Assembly: GCA_900557355.1 (NCBI GenBank)
Contig: USSR01000248.1
Location: forward strand, 1 to 8,957
DNA: 8,957 nt
From: an uncultured Bacteroides sp.
GTDB taxonomy: Bacteria; Bacteroidota; Bacteroidia; Bacteroidales; Bacteroidaceae
Direction: 5' to 3'
Shown one piece after another: positions 1 to 7,939 of this stretch (within the stretch, counting starts at the first letter, position 1; every line of letters begins with the position of its first letter). The position numbers and the translations under genes are program-made. A model generated the notes under the pieces. That model worked only from the letters and a program-made list of their open reading frames with translations. It was not told the DNA's origin and did not search any database.

Positions 1-627
1 CTCATATGTTCCTACTGTTTGGCTTGCGGTTTTAGTGATTCTTTTCAGCAATTCAATTGAGGTTTTTGTATTTACTTTACTTCCTGAAATTAATTCTTTC
101 TTGATTTTTTCCAACTTTTCATTTATATGTTCCACTTGGTTTACCATATATAACATTATATCTTGTCTTATGCTACTAGGACATTCTTGTGAACTCAAAT
201 CGATATATTTATTCAAATATACCCTTATTGTCACTGTATCTTGGCTTTGGATACTTGAAATTTTATCCGCAATCTGCTCAAGCGGATTACACCAATAACA
301 TTTACCCATAACATTATCCACAACAAACAAAATTGTTACATCATTCTGCTGACGCCAATAGTTTATCGTTGATATTTTAATCGGCACTGTAAAATACCCT
401 TGTTTTTCTGTTTCGCTATCAACCTCATCTTTTCCTTTACTCTGAATATTAAAAAATAAACCTATCGGTGAAGTTTCCTTAAGCAATTCTGCTCTCATGT
501 CTATTCCTAAGTCTACTGATTCATCAATAATATTAACAACAGCAAAATTAGATATAACTCGTTTTAAATAATCTGCCGCAAGATTCCCCTTCTTTTTATT
601 CAAACTATATACTGGTAGTTTTTCCAT
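1..627 (-). CDS. DUF4365 family protein, putative nuclease-like domain (3' end cut off by window edge)
   Basis: The frame is open for 209 codons from the ATG at 627 to base 1, so the C-terminus is outside the window. An upstream in-frame ATG lies at 636, but AAAGGA (642-637) touches it directly and sits 9 nt from the ATG at 627, so 627 (MEKLPVYSLN) is preferred. Residues about 10-120 follow the DUF4365 plan: LGIDMRAE (D43, E47), a beta strand ending IQSK (Q62, K64), then NYW (89-91), a hydrophobic strand TILFVVD, and YWCNPLEQI (111-119). The D...QxK spacing is like a PD-(D/E)xK nuclease fold, and DUF4365 domains recur in anti-phage systems. The tail (about 150-175) is charged and helical. It lies 193 bases downstream of kwaB on the same strand. 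The family call is from pattern memory. Nuclease activity is inference, and a structural or regulatory role is possible. Confidence 0.72.
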   Translation of the reverse strand, partial: MEKLPVYSLNKKKGNLAADYLKRVISNFAVVNIIDESVDLGIDMRAELLKETSPIGLFFNIQSKGKDEVDSETEKQGYFTVPIKISTINYWRQQNDVTILFVVDNVMGKCYWCNPLEQIADKISSIQSQDTVTIRVYLNKYIDLSSQECPSSIRQDIMLYMVNQVEHINEKLEKIKKELISGSKVNTKTSIELLKRITKTASQTVGTYE

Positions 628-670
628 TGCATACATTCCTTTCAAACCAAACACTTTTTGTTAATTCTGC

Positions 671-830
671 AATTCATCTTTTTACATTGTAATATGGTAA
701 TGAGAAATTCCCCACTTTGCAATTGCCCATGCATGATTATGAGTTACGCTATCTTCCTACATTTGAAACTTTATAACCATGCGCATACCGCAGGGGTTGG
801 GAAATTAAAGCATTACAATTCATTCATCTT
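671..830. repeat. Probable small insertion relic or repeat between kwaB and the DUF4365 gene
   Basis: This spacer has no convincing gene. Its ends carry an 8-base inverted repeat, ATTGTAAT at 686-693 and ATTACAAT at 812-819. Outside these, both sides carry a similar direct sequence: CAATTCATCTT at 670-680 and CAATTCATTCATCTT at 816-830. Near both ends there is also a loosely matching AATT/CCCC block. This layout, with inverted ends and flanking direct repeats around about 130 bases, suggests a MITE-like or decayed insertion. The right side overlaps the kwaB stop codon. On the minus strand one frame reads THNHAWAIAKWGISHYHITM then stops, which looks like a protein fragment but has no start or SD. 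Chance AT-rich similarity is possible. Confidence 0.35.
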
Positions 831-1773
831 GACTTTCACTATTTAATAATGTTTTGGACGTACTATCATACTCCATATCAGTCAATTCCGATTTAACATA
901 ATCATCATTAAGCAATTTCATAAGATTATCGACATCTTTTTTCGTATTTGTACGAATCTTTCCATTTTCAATATGTATAATATTTTTATATCGAGGAACT
1001 AATGGTATTTTATTTATGAGTTCATCTTTATCCATTGCCAACACCGGTGAATTCTTCACTTTCATAAGTTTTTTGGATATAGTTAATTTTTCTCCAGTTT
1101 GATATTCCTTCAATGTAGCTATATTTCCAATAATATCTAATTCTTCCAGTTTGGAAATAACACTCTGTGCTTGGTTACGGACAAACACTTGAAAGCCAAA
1201 AAAATCTTAAAGAACCTTAACATTTCTTACCAATATAGTATTATCTAAGATAAGTAATTCTCCTCTTTTATCGATTTTCAGCATTTCTTTATCGACAATT
1301 TCAAACACATTATCTTTTTGTATTATTCTTAGATTATTTTTTGCTTGCAATCTGGATCCTACATATGCTTGCTGATATATAAACAATTTCTTGCTATTTA
1401 GATTTATTTTGAATAAAAAGCCAAGGACATTTCCTATGTCCTTTTCGTCAAAATTGAAAACCTCATCCATACTATCATCATTTAGCAAGGCAAATGGTTT
1501 GTACTCATCACTTTGCTCCAAAACATAAACTGCCTTTTTATTATCTATAACATCTAAAATATCACAGTACACCACCTCATCTTGCAAATACTGTGTATTA
1601 ATAATCTCCAAAGCAATAGACCGAATTCTATCTTTCAAGGAATTCATCGATATCATCTTCTCAATATAAAATCCCTGCTCCTCACCTTTTAAGCAGACGT
1701 ATACATCAACACCGCACACTGCACCTGTTTCTGTAATTTCTTTAATTTTTGATGTTATCTCTTGTTTATTCAT
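820..1773 (-). pseudogene. kwaB: kwaB (DUF4868, Kiwa defence), interrupted by an in-frame TAA stop
   Basis: KwaB is the soluble partner of the Kiwa anti-phage system. It binds DNA, works with membrane protein KwaA, and blocks phage DNA replication and late expression. The frame runs from the ATG at 1773 to the TGA at 820-822: 317 codons, close to the roughly 315 residues usual for KwaB. Codon 189 is TAA (1209-1207). No frameshift is present, and the downstream part continues in the same frame as DFFGFQVFVRNQAQ. Residues about 115-185 (FLFKINLNSKKLFIYQ ... LLILDNTILVRNV) and the end (LLNDDYVKSELT...Y...SK) fit DUF4868 on both sides of the stop. The family often has FE before the FGF motif, so the stop may replace a Glu codon (GAA to TAA). 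The SD (AAGGAAGGA) lies in the last codons of kwaA, 7 nt before the ATG. No SD precedes the GTG at 1188, so the C-terminal part is unlikely to be made separately. Readthrough or a sequencing error is possible. Confidence 0.85.
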
Positions 1774-1777
1774 GAAT

Positions 1778-2356
1778 TTATCCTTCCTTTCTGATAACTA
1801 AAACATTATCCTCTATCTTCTTGTACTCTATTGTGTTGCGACTATCCATATTGCCTCTTATCAATGCAATATACTCTCCATCTGGCAAATGCTCATTATC
1901 AACAAATTTAAATTTATACACCTTATATTTCAGTATTATTAGTACTGGGTTTTGATAGTATAAATTGGTTTTCGACAACAAACATATTATTATAACACCT
2001 AGAAAAATCATCAATAATAAACCATTCCACGTCGAAATATCGTTAACCAACAATGGCAAAATAAGTGTAAGAAAGAAATTCAATCCGGCATCTTTTTCTT
2101 CTTTGATATCCTTAACTTCATAACCCCCAACTACGTCATATCGTTGAAAACATACAAATTTAATAAATATGATCAAAGACACAATAACCCAAATCAAACA
2201 AATCCACATTCCTATATATAACGGCAAATGTTTATAAATCATCTGAATATTGAACAAATTGCCAACCACACAACCAAACTTCTCAAATGGAAAATATTGC
2301 AGTATTGTTAGTAAAAATAACGGACTTAACGACAAAATAATCAATTGCTTCTTCAA
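1778..2356 (-). CDS. kwaA: KwaA, membrane subunit of the Kiwa anti-phage system
   Basis: This encodes a 192-residue inner-membrane protein with about four hydrophobic helices: near 4-24 (LIILSLSPLFLLTILQYF), 45-70 (LYIGMWICLIWVIVSLIIF), 92-106 (NFFLTLILPLLVND) and 110-128 (NGLLLMIFLGVIIICLL). A short soluble tail follows, beginning YYQNPVLIILKYKVY. Length, helix layout, the SPLF start and the NPxL...YKxY segment match KwaA, and the next gene is kwaB, which makes the call firm. In Kiwa, KwaA is the membrane component reported to sense phage attack and hold KwaB. The start is TTG: the codon before it is an in-frame TGA, and an SD-like GAGGTGA lies a few bases upstream. Only 4 bases separate its TAA from the kwaB ATG, so the two are co-translated. 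Unlike kwaB, this gene is intact. If KwaB is lost, KwaA alone is not expected to give full defence. Confidence 0.85.
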   Translation of the reverse strand: MKKQLIILSLSPLFLLTILQYFPFEKFGCVVGNLFNIQMIYKHLPLYIGMWICLIWVIVSLIIFIKFVCFQRYDVVGGYEVKDIKEEKDAGLNFFLTLILPLLVNDISTWNGLLLMIFLGVIIICLLSKTNLYYQNPVLIILKYKVYKFKFVDNEHLPDGEYIALIRGNMDSRNTIEYKKIEDNVLVIRKEG

Positions 2357-2418
2357 TCACTTCACCTCTTTTCCTTCTTGACAATATATATTTGTTTTGA
2401 CTTTTCGCTCCCATTCCA

Positions 2419-2447
2419 ATTATACCACCTCCCCTCATTAATCTCTA
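2419..2447 (-). promoter_or_regulatory. Putative sigma-A promoter for the kwaAB operon
   Basis: On the minus strand, -35 TAGAGA (2447-2442) is followed by a 17-base spacer and a perfect -10 TATAAT (2424-2419). The -10 is preceded by TGG, giving an extended -10 (TGnTATAAT). Transcription would begin near 2412, leaving a leader of about 55 bases before the TTG start of kwaA. The -35 matches consensus at 4 of 6 bases. It lies between the recombinase operon and kwaA, so Kiwa can be expressed independently of the recombinases. The prediction is from sequence only. Confidence 0.6.
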
Positions 2448-2465
2448 CCAGAATAATCAGTATTA

Positions 2466-2484
2466 TCAAGGCTTTCGAGCCTTT
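2466..2484 (-). terminator. Terminator-like hairpin at the end of the recombinase operon (weak)
   Basis: AAGGCT (2468-2473), loop TTCG and AGCCTT (2478-2483) form a perfect 6-bp stem that overlaps the last codons and stop of the third recombinase. On the minus strand the stem is followed by GATAATAC, not a T-run, so it is at best a poor intrinsic terminator. It may instead pause RNA polymerase or protect the 3' end. Read-through into kwaA is therefore likely in addition to its own promoter. Confidence 0.25.
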
Positions 2485-4097
2485 CCCACCTCCCCAAACT
2501 CATCCCGAAACTTCCACTTTATCTTCACCCTGTCCTTTGCATACACGACAATCTCCTCCACAAAAGCATCCACCATTTCTCTGTTAAGTCCCGTCAGCTT
2601 CAGCTGCCCTTCCAGCATCTCCAAACCTGCCACTTCCGGCACATCCATATCTGCCATCTTGGTGACTGCTGCCATCTGCTCTTCGATATTCTCCTGTAGG
2701 CGCTCAAGCATCTGCTCATATGTCTTACGCTGTTCCAGATATGTTTCTTTATCTGTCATTTCCAGCTTGTAGCTTTCATAAGCTTCACGCAAATCCTTTT
2801 CAATTAGTTCACGGCTATGCTCCATATCTGAAAGATGCTTCTCTGCCTGCTTTAATCGCTCTGCCTGTTTCTCCCGCTGCATATCCACAACATTTCTGGA
2901 ATCTACCAGGACATCAATCATCATCTGAAGTGCTTTCTTCACAACGCTCTCCATATCCGCATCCAGCACACTGATATTGCATTTTTCATCAGTCTTGTCC
3001 AGATAATGATTTGCACAATAATACTTCGGTCGACCGGCATAAGTATGAGACAGGCGATGCCCACAGTTACCACAGATCATTTTACCAGTCAGGCAATGTG
3101 TTTCATGCTTTCTTTTGGCACTGGCACATGTATTTCCTTTTCGCATGGCAGCGACTTTTTCAAAATCCGCCTTGCTGACAATTGCTTCGTGACAATTTTC
3201 CACACGCTTCCATTCATCCTCTGGAAGTGCTTTGGCGTGTTTATCGCCAACATTCTCACTCTTGAATCGGCTGTAAACCATCGTGCCGGTGTACTGCTCA
3301 TTTCCGAGGATTCTTCCTATTGCAACATTATTCCAGAGAGGCTTTTTCTCACGATATCTGGCAAGTTGCTTTTCACTTCCAGACTGCATGGCAATATACA
3401 CTCCCGGCGTATCTATTCCATCCCGGTTCAGTCCTTCTGAAATTTTGTACATAGATTTTCCAGACAGAAACTCTTTGAAAATGCGCTTTACAATCTGACT
3501 GGCAAACTCATCCACAACCAACTTATGCTTGTCCTCCGGACTTTTCACATAGCCATAAGGAGCATAGGTAGCTATGTATTTACCATTGCCACGCTTTGTA
3601 TCAAGTGTCAATGATACTTTGGAAGACTGTTCCTCACTGAAGAAATCATATAGAATCCCCTTAAATGCAACATCAATCTCACCGATACCACCCACATAAT
3701 CTGCGCTGTCATAATTATCATTTATGGCAATAAATCGCACACCCATAAAAGGAAATATCTGTTCAATATATTTTCCCTGCTCGATATGATCTCTTGAAAA
3801 TCTGGAGAAATCCTTTACAATAACACATGAAATCTGCTTTCTTTTCACCATTTCCAGCATTCTCTGCATATCCGGGCGGTCCATATTTTTACCAGAATAG
3901 CCATCATCCACAAACTCAACCACACTCATTTTGCGAAGTTCCTTATTTTTATTAATAAATCCACGGATAAAAGCACGCTGATTGGTAATACTGTTGCTCT
4001 CATCTTTTACAAATTCATCTTCCTTTGATAATCTCAAATATATTGCTATCTGCTCCCTTCTATATCTCCTCTCCGTCTGCCATCCTGGCATACTCAT
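2466..4097 (-). CDS. Large serine recombinase 3 (site-specific integrase/excisionase type)
   Basis: This 543-residue large serine recombinase cuts and rejoins DNA at attachment sites through a 5'-phosphoserine link. Resolvase domain (about 15-155): IAIYLRLS with catalytic S24, DDGYSGKNMDRP, and VKDFSRFSRD with R99 and R102. Recombinase DNA-binding domain: about 175-315 (YAPYGY, GRILGNEQYTG). Zinc ribbon: C342, C345, C361, C373. A charged coiled coil (about 405-475) follows. Length and all key residues are normal, so it looks functional. It overlaps the end of recombinase 2 by 38 bases, which implies translational coupling. The ATG at 4097 has only a weak AAAG SD, and the ATG at 4091 (residue 3) is an alternative. 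A strong GGAGAGGAG lies inside the overlap, but using a later start would remove part of the first catalytic strand. It is the last gene of the three-recombinase unit and is followed by Kiwa. Confidence 0.93.
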   Translation of the reverse strand: MSMPGWQTERRYRREQIAIYLRLSKEDEFVKDESNSITNQRAFIRGFINKNKELRKMSVVEFVDDGYSGKNMDRPDMQRMLEMVKRKQISCVIVKDFSRFSRDHIEQGKYIEQIFPFMGVRFIAINDNYDSADYVGGIGEIDVAFKGILYDFFSEEQSSKVSLTLDTKRGNGKYIATYAPYGYVKSPEDKHKLVVDEFASQIVKRIFKEFLSGKSMYKISEGLNRDGIDTPGVYIAMQSGSEKQLARYREKKPLWNNVAIGRILGNEQYTGTMVYSRFKSENVGDKHAKALPEDEWKRVENCHEAIVSKADFEKVAAMRKGNTCASAKRKHETHCLTGKMICGNCGHRLSHTYAGRPKYYCANHYLDKTDEKCNISVLDADMESVVKKALQMMIDVLVDSRNVVDMQREKQAERLKQAEKHLSDMEHSRELIEKDLREAYESYKLEMTDKETYLEQRKTYEQMLERLQENIEEQMAAVTKMADMDVPEVAGLEMLEGQLKLTGLNREMVDAFVEEIVVYAKDRVKIKWKFRDEFGEVGKARKP

Positions 4098-5757
4098 CTT
4101 TAAAATTCAGATTAATTACCAGCCTCTTATCCGGATACAGGTAAATGCTGTCGACTAGAATTTTAATCATATTTCTATCCAGGGTAACCGCACTTTGAAA
4201 ACGATAAATTGCTTTCAGCCATTGTATCTTCTTCTCACAAAATCTCTTCACACGCCTGCGGCTTGCCTCTTCATCCGATATCTGTCCCCGAAGTCTCATT
4301 ATGGCATCAGCATTTTTCTCCTGCCTGTACTTGAAATCAGCCTTAGTAATCTCACCGGTAACATAAGACTGATATGCCTTACTCTCTTCATAATTCTTTC
4401 TGTCAATCTGCTTCTGAATTTTCTGAATACGCACATCATGATTTTTCAGTTCCCTGTCCATCACACCTCGCATGGAAGCCTCCGTCCTGGCACTGTCTGT
4501 AAGTACTGCAATTTGAGTTGTAAGCAGGTTATGCACTACCTTTATAAGCTCCTGCTCCATAATGGTACAGCCACACTGTTTCCCACCGAAATCATAATTG
4601 TATCTGCAGGAATAAAAATACTGGCGCTCCAGCACTCCGTCCTTCTCCAGGATTCTGGAAGCTAAAGGAATTCTTCTGCCACAATTTCCACAGAATAAAA
4701 TTCCTGCAAAGATATCCTCTTTTATTGGCAGATTCTTTCCCCTGCCAGATGTGAAAATGCTTTCTTCCACCTTCTTATCCATAACAGCTCTTACCCTATC
4801 GAATAGTTCCATATCCACAATCGCTTCATGTGTATTTTCAACCACAATCCAATCATTTTCGTCCGTAGCATGCCTTGCCTCGTTATCATACAGGCTGGTA
4901 CGCCTTTTCCCCTGTACCATGTTCCCAATATAAGCCTGATTTTTCAGGATGTTGGAAATCGTACCGGGATACCACGCCTTTGCCTCTGCACCTTCCTCCA
5001 CATAGAGATTCCCTGTTTTCAGATAATCTCCCGGTAATGCAAGACGATACTCCTGAAGTGCTTTCGCAATCTCCCTGAGCGTCACTCCATCTGCTGCCAG
5101 TTCAAAAATCTGACGGACAACTGCCGCCGCGTCCCTGTCTATCACATACTTGCGAAGTGCATCCCCGCTATCCACCTTATAACCATATGGTGCATTGCTT
5201 CCGGTAAATTTGCCCCTTTCCATATCAAGCCTGCGACTGACTGAAACACGCTTTGAAATATCCTTGGCATACATGTCATTCACCAGATTTTTCAACGCTA
5301 TTTCCAACGCCTTATTCTGGTTAAATTCTGCTTCCGTGTCAAAATGATCACTTACCGATATAAAACGTACCCCAAGAAACGGGAATATCGTCTCAATATA
5401 GTTGCTGGCTTCGATATAATCCCTGCCAAAACGGGACATATCCTTCACAATAATGCAGCTGATTTTCCCTTCTCTGACATCATCCATCATCTGCCCGAAT
5501 GCAGGTCTGTCAAAACTGGTTCCCGACACTGCACTGTCAACATATTCATGGTATTCTGCAAATTCAGCCTTATCCTTGATAAATTCTCTTAAAATACTCA
5601 GCTGGTTGGCTATGGACTCCGACGGTCTGGATTTCAGTTCCACCGACAATCTGGCATAAAGTGCAACACGAAAGGATTTTCTCTGCTTTACAGGTACACC
5701 AGCTGTTACCGCTTCCGGTATCTGAACTGCATTAAATCTGTTCTTCGTTCTCGCCAT
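4060..5757 (-). CDS. Large serine recombinase 2
   Basis: This 565-residue large serine recombinase has an N-terminal extension of about 28 residues before the catalytic domain. Resolvase domain: VALYARLS with catalytic S38, DSAVSGTSFDRP, and VKDMSRFGRD with R109 and R112. Recombinase domain about 185-320 (NAPYGY, ILKNQAYIGNMVQGKR). Zinc ribbon C356, C359, C384, C395 (with C397 nearby). Coiled coil about 420-500. All expected catalytic residues are present. The ATG directly follows the TAA of recombinase 1 (TAAATG, zero spacing), and its SD AAGGAGG is buried in the last codons of that gene. Expression is thus tied to recombinase 1. It is clearly diverged from its two neighbours, so the trio is not a recent tandem duplication. 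It may act as a heteromeric partner or at a different step, such as excision versus integration (inference). Confidence 0.93.
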   Translation of the reverse strand: MARTKNRFNAVQIPEAVTAGVPVKQRKSFRVALYARLSVELKSRPSESIANQLSILREFIKDKAEFAEYHEYVDSAVSGTSFDRPAFGQMMDDVREGKISCIIVKDMSRFGRDYIEASNYIETIFPFLGVRFISVSDHFDTEAEFNQNKALEIALKNLVNDMYAKDISKRVSVSRRLDMERGKFTGSNAPYGYKVDSGDALRKYVIDRDAAAVVRQIFELAADGVTLREIAKALQEYRLALPGDYLKTGNLYVEEGAEAKAWYPGTISNILKNQAYIGNMVQGKRRTSLYDNEARHATDENDWIVVENTHEAIVDMELFDRVRAVMDKKVEESIFTSGRGKNLPIKEDIFAGILFCGNCGRRIPLASRILEKDGVLERQYFYSCRYNYDFGGKQCGCTIMEQELIKVVHNLLTTQIAVLTDSARTEASMRGVMDRELKNHDVRIQKIQKQIDRKNYEESKAYQSYVTGEITKADFKYRQEKNADAIMRLRGQISDEEASRRRVKRFCEKKIQWLKAIYRFQSAVTLDRNMIKILVDSIYLYPDKRLVINLNFKDEYARMADGEEI

Positions 5758-7467
5758 TTACACCGCCTCCTTAAGCTCCAGCACTGGCAAACCATCTACC
5801 ATGGTGTACACAGGTTCCGCATCTTTCTCATTAACGACATCAAACAATCCGGTAACCTTTTCCATCTCCTGACGATACTTAAACACAATTTCCACCCTGA
5901 AATCATCATAGATCAAAATTCTGTCAATAAATGAAACAAGTGCCACACGATCCAGATTTCCAATCACCAGACCTTCACGAAACTGCTCCAGATCCTTTGC
6001 CACAACAATTCCATTTTCATATATATTGCGGATGATTGTCTCCTGCTCCCTGATTGCCTGTTCAAGCTCCCGCTCTTTTGCCGAAAACTCCTCGCGGTAC
6101 CTTGTAAACTGCTCTTTGCTGATAATCTCATCACGCAAATCCTGATACAGTGAAGCCTTAAATGCAGAACATTTTGTAAGCTCCTGCTTCAGTGCAACAA
6201 TCTCTTTATCATGGGCAACGGCCTCATCATAATTCACATTCAGCTCATCCAGATGTGCCAGCACCTTTTCACAGTCGCACATACTGTTGATATATCCCTG
6301 TAATTCTCCCAGCACAATCTGATTCAGGTCCTCCTCACGGATGCAGTGACGACTGCAGGCATCTTTACCGTTCCGGTTATAATTAGAACAGATATAGTTG
6401 ATATATTCCCTGCCCTTGTATGACTCCTTGCGATGAACCATACTGCTGCCACAATCACCACAATATAAAATTCCCGCATACATATATGATTCGTTTTTTC
6501 CAGCAACTTCTATGGTATCCCGACTCATCAGAATCTGTACTGCATCAAAGTCCATCCTGCTGATAATTGCTTCATGCGCATTCTCCACTACCACCCAGTC
6601 ACATTCCGGTACTGCTATTTCCTTCTTAACCTTGTGACTGACAGTTGTTCGTTTTCCCTGCGCCAATGTTCCGATATACACCACATTCTTAAGAATCCTG
6701 GACACTGTCTGGGCAGACCATTTTGACTGTCCTGCGCCTTTAAAACTGGTACTGTATTTTTCTCCGCATTTTGCCTTATATTCCGATGGTGCAAGCACGC
6801 CATTCTTGTTAAGAATCCTTGCAATTCCTGATGCACTCATTCCCGAAAGCTTCTTTGCAAATATCCCCTGAACCACACCGGCTGCATAAGGATCCGGCAC
6901 CAGATGATTCTTATTATCCTCTGCCTTTTGATAACCATATGGTGCAAATGCGCCGATAAACAGCCCATTTCTTCTCAAAATGCCCTGACTGGTACGAACC
7001 TTCATGGACGTATCACCGTTATACTGCTCATTCAGCAGGTTCTTGAAAGGAATGATCGTATGCGTCTCACTGCTACTGGCAGTCAGGCTATCGTACCCTT
7101 CCGATACCGCAATAAAACGCACATTATATTTCTTAAAAGTTTTCTGTATCAGCTCATCCGCACCAATACGCTCCCTGGCAAGTCGGGATAAATCTTTTAC
7201 AATAATGCAGTCAAGCTTCCCCGCTTTCATGGATGCCATCATCCTCTGAAACTCCGGTCTGTCAAAATTACTTCCGCTGTAACCGTCATCAATAAAAATA
7301 TCCACCAGCTTCAAATCATCATTGGCACCTATAAATCCCTCCAGCAAAAGTTTCTGGTTGGAAATACTGTTACTTTCCTTCTTCTCCAGTCCATCAATAT
7401 CTTCATCTCCCTGAGACAATCTCAGATAAATTCCTGTTCTGTATATATCAATCTGTTTCTTACTCAT
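5758..7467 (-). CDS. Large serine recombinase 1 (first gene of the recombinase operon)
   Basis: This 569-residue large serine recombinase has a resolvase domain with TGIYLRLS (catalytic S18), DDGYSGSNFDRP, and VKDLSRLARER (R95 and R98). Recombinase domain about 170-310 (FAPYGY, SRILKNVVYIGTLAQGKR). Zinc ribbon C336, C339, C360, C371 (with C375 nearby). A coiled coil lies at about 420-500, with an extra tail ending VLELKEAV. Length and residues are normal. The start ATG at 7467 has an excellent SD, AGGAGG, 7 nt upstream. It is first in the tight unit of three and lies 43 bases after a small ORF (7511-7693). The SRLARERI variant replaces the more usual SRFGRDYI; both catalytic arginines remain. 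Tandem sets of three serine recombinases are known in some integrative elements of Firmicutes, where they act at one target site. Which of the three is essential cannot be told from sequence. Confidence 0.93.
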   Translation of the reverse strand: MSKKQIDIYRTGIYLRLSQGDEDIDGLEKKESNSISNQKLLLEGFIGANDDLKLVDIFIDDGYSGSNFDRPEFQRMMASMKAGKLDCIIVKDLSRLARERIGADELIQKTFKKYNVRFIAVSEGYDSLTASSSETHTIIPFKNLLNEQYNGDTSMKVRTSQGILRRNGLFIGAFAPYGYQKAEDNKNHLVPDPYAAGVVQGIFAKKLSGMSASGIARILNKNGVLAPSEYKAKCGEKYSTSFKGAGQSKWSAQTVSRILKNVVYIGTLAQGKRTTVSHKVKKEIAVPECDWVVVENAHEAIISRMDFDAVQILMSRDTIEVAGKNESYMYAGILYCGDCGSSMVHRKESYKGREYINYICSNYNRNGKDACSRHCIREEDLNQIVLGELQGYINSMCDCEKVLAHLDELNVNYDEAVAHDKEIVALKQELTKCSAFKASLYQDLRDEIISKEQFTRYREEFSAKERELEQAIREQETIIRNIYENGIVVAKDLEQFREGLVIGNLDRVALVSFIDRILIYDDFRVEIVFKYRQEMEKVTGLFDVVNEKDAEPVYTMVDGLPVLELKEAV

Positions 7468-7510
7468 TACAATTCCTCCTATCGTTCTTCAACTGCTGTA
7501 AAAATAGCTT

Positions 7511-7693
7511 CTATTGATATCTAAGTGACGCTTTCCGTTCTATATAGCAATTCATAACATCCGTAATGCTACAGCTTCCTGCAAAGGTGGACTGAACAGT
7601 ATATTTTCCATACCGTTTCGCCTTTCCCTGTTGTTTTGCATCATGCTGCGAACACTCCGTCACATTCCGCTCTTTCGTATCTGTTTCCTGCAA
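7511..7693 (-). CDS. Small hypothetical protein upstream of the recombinases (60 aa)
   Basis: This 60-residue ORF has a TTG start at 7693 and SD AAGGAG about 11 nt upstream. No ATG is available between the preceding in-frame TGA and this TTG. It ends 43 bases before recombinase 1, on the same strand, so co-transcription is likely. I do not recognise a named family. The first 28 residues are polar and charged (KERNVTECSQHDAKQQGKAK). The second half, KYTVQSTFAGSCSITDVMNCYIERK broken as strand then helix, follows V..(S/T)F....(S/T)(I/L)..(V/L)(M/L)..Y(I/L). The 52-residue protein at 8339-8497 shows the same pattern, and so do small accessory ORFs next to serine recombinases such as TnpW-like proteins. 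A recombination-accessory role is inference. Position and SD support a real gene, but the TTG start lowers certainty. Confidence 0.55.
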   Translation of the reverse strand: MQETDTKERNVTECSQHDAKQQGKAKRYGKYTVQSTFAGSCSITDVMNCYIERKASLRYQ

Positions 7694-7800
7694 AATACAC
7701 TCTTCTCCTTCCCTTCAAAAATGAAAAACAGCCTGAAAATGTCCTCCTTATGGCTAAATCATGCGACACAAAAACCGCTCTCCATAGTTAACAAAGTCTC

Positions 7801-7821
7801 TTGTTACATCTGCTGTAACAA
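7801..7821. repeat. Perfect palindrome, likely operator or recombinase site
   Basis: TTGTTACA (7801-7808), a 5-base spacer TCTGC, then TGTAACAA (7814-7821) form a perfect 8-bp inverted repeat. Arm length and spacing suit a dimeric DNA-binding protein. It begins 4 bases inside the left arm of the 25-bp inverted repeat and about 110 bases upstream of the small ORF at 7511-7693, a fitting position for control of the recombinase operon. The bound protein is unknown. Confidence 0.45.
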
Positions 7822-7939
7822 CCGCGCTACATATCACATTTACACACGAAAGCCGAAAAGCACAAACCCTACAGAAAAGCTAAATAACTTACATCTTTTC
7901 TTCATTCTGGTTCGATATTCATTTCAACTTAAACTGTTT

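Noticed and set aside
658..846. Plus-strand ORF of 62 codons in the spacer after kwaB
   Set aside because: It overlaps the kwaB 3' end on the opposite strand, lacks an SD, and its product is unremarkable. It lies over the repeat-like spacer.
1188..1207. Frameshift as the cause of the split kwaB, or two separate genes
   Set aside because: Both parts are in one frame (1773 and 1188 differ by a multiple of 3), so only a stop codon divides them. No SD precedes the GTG at 1188.
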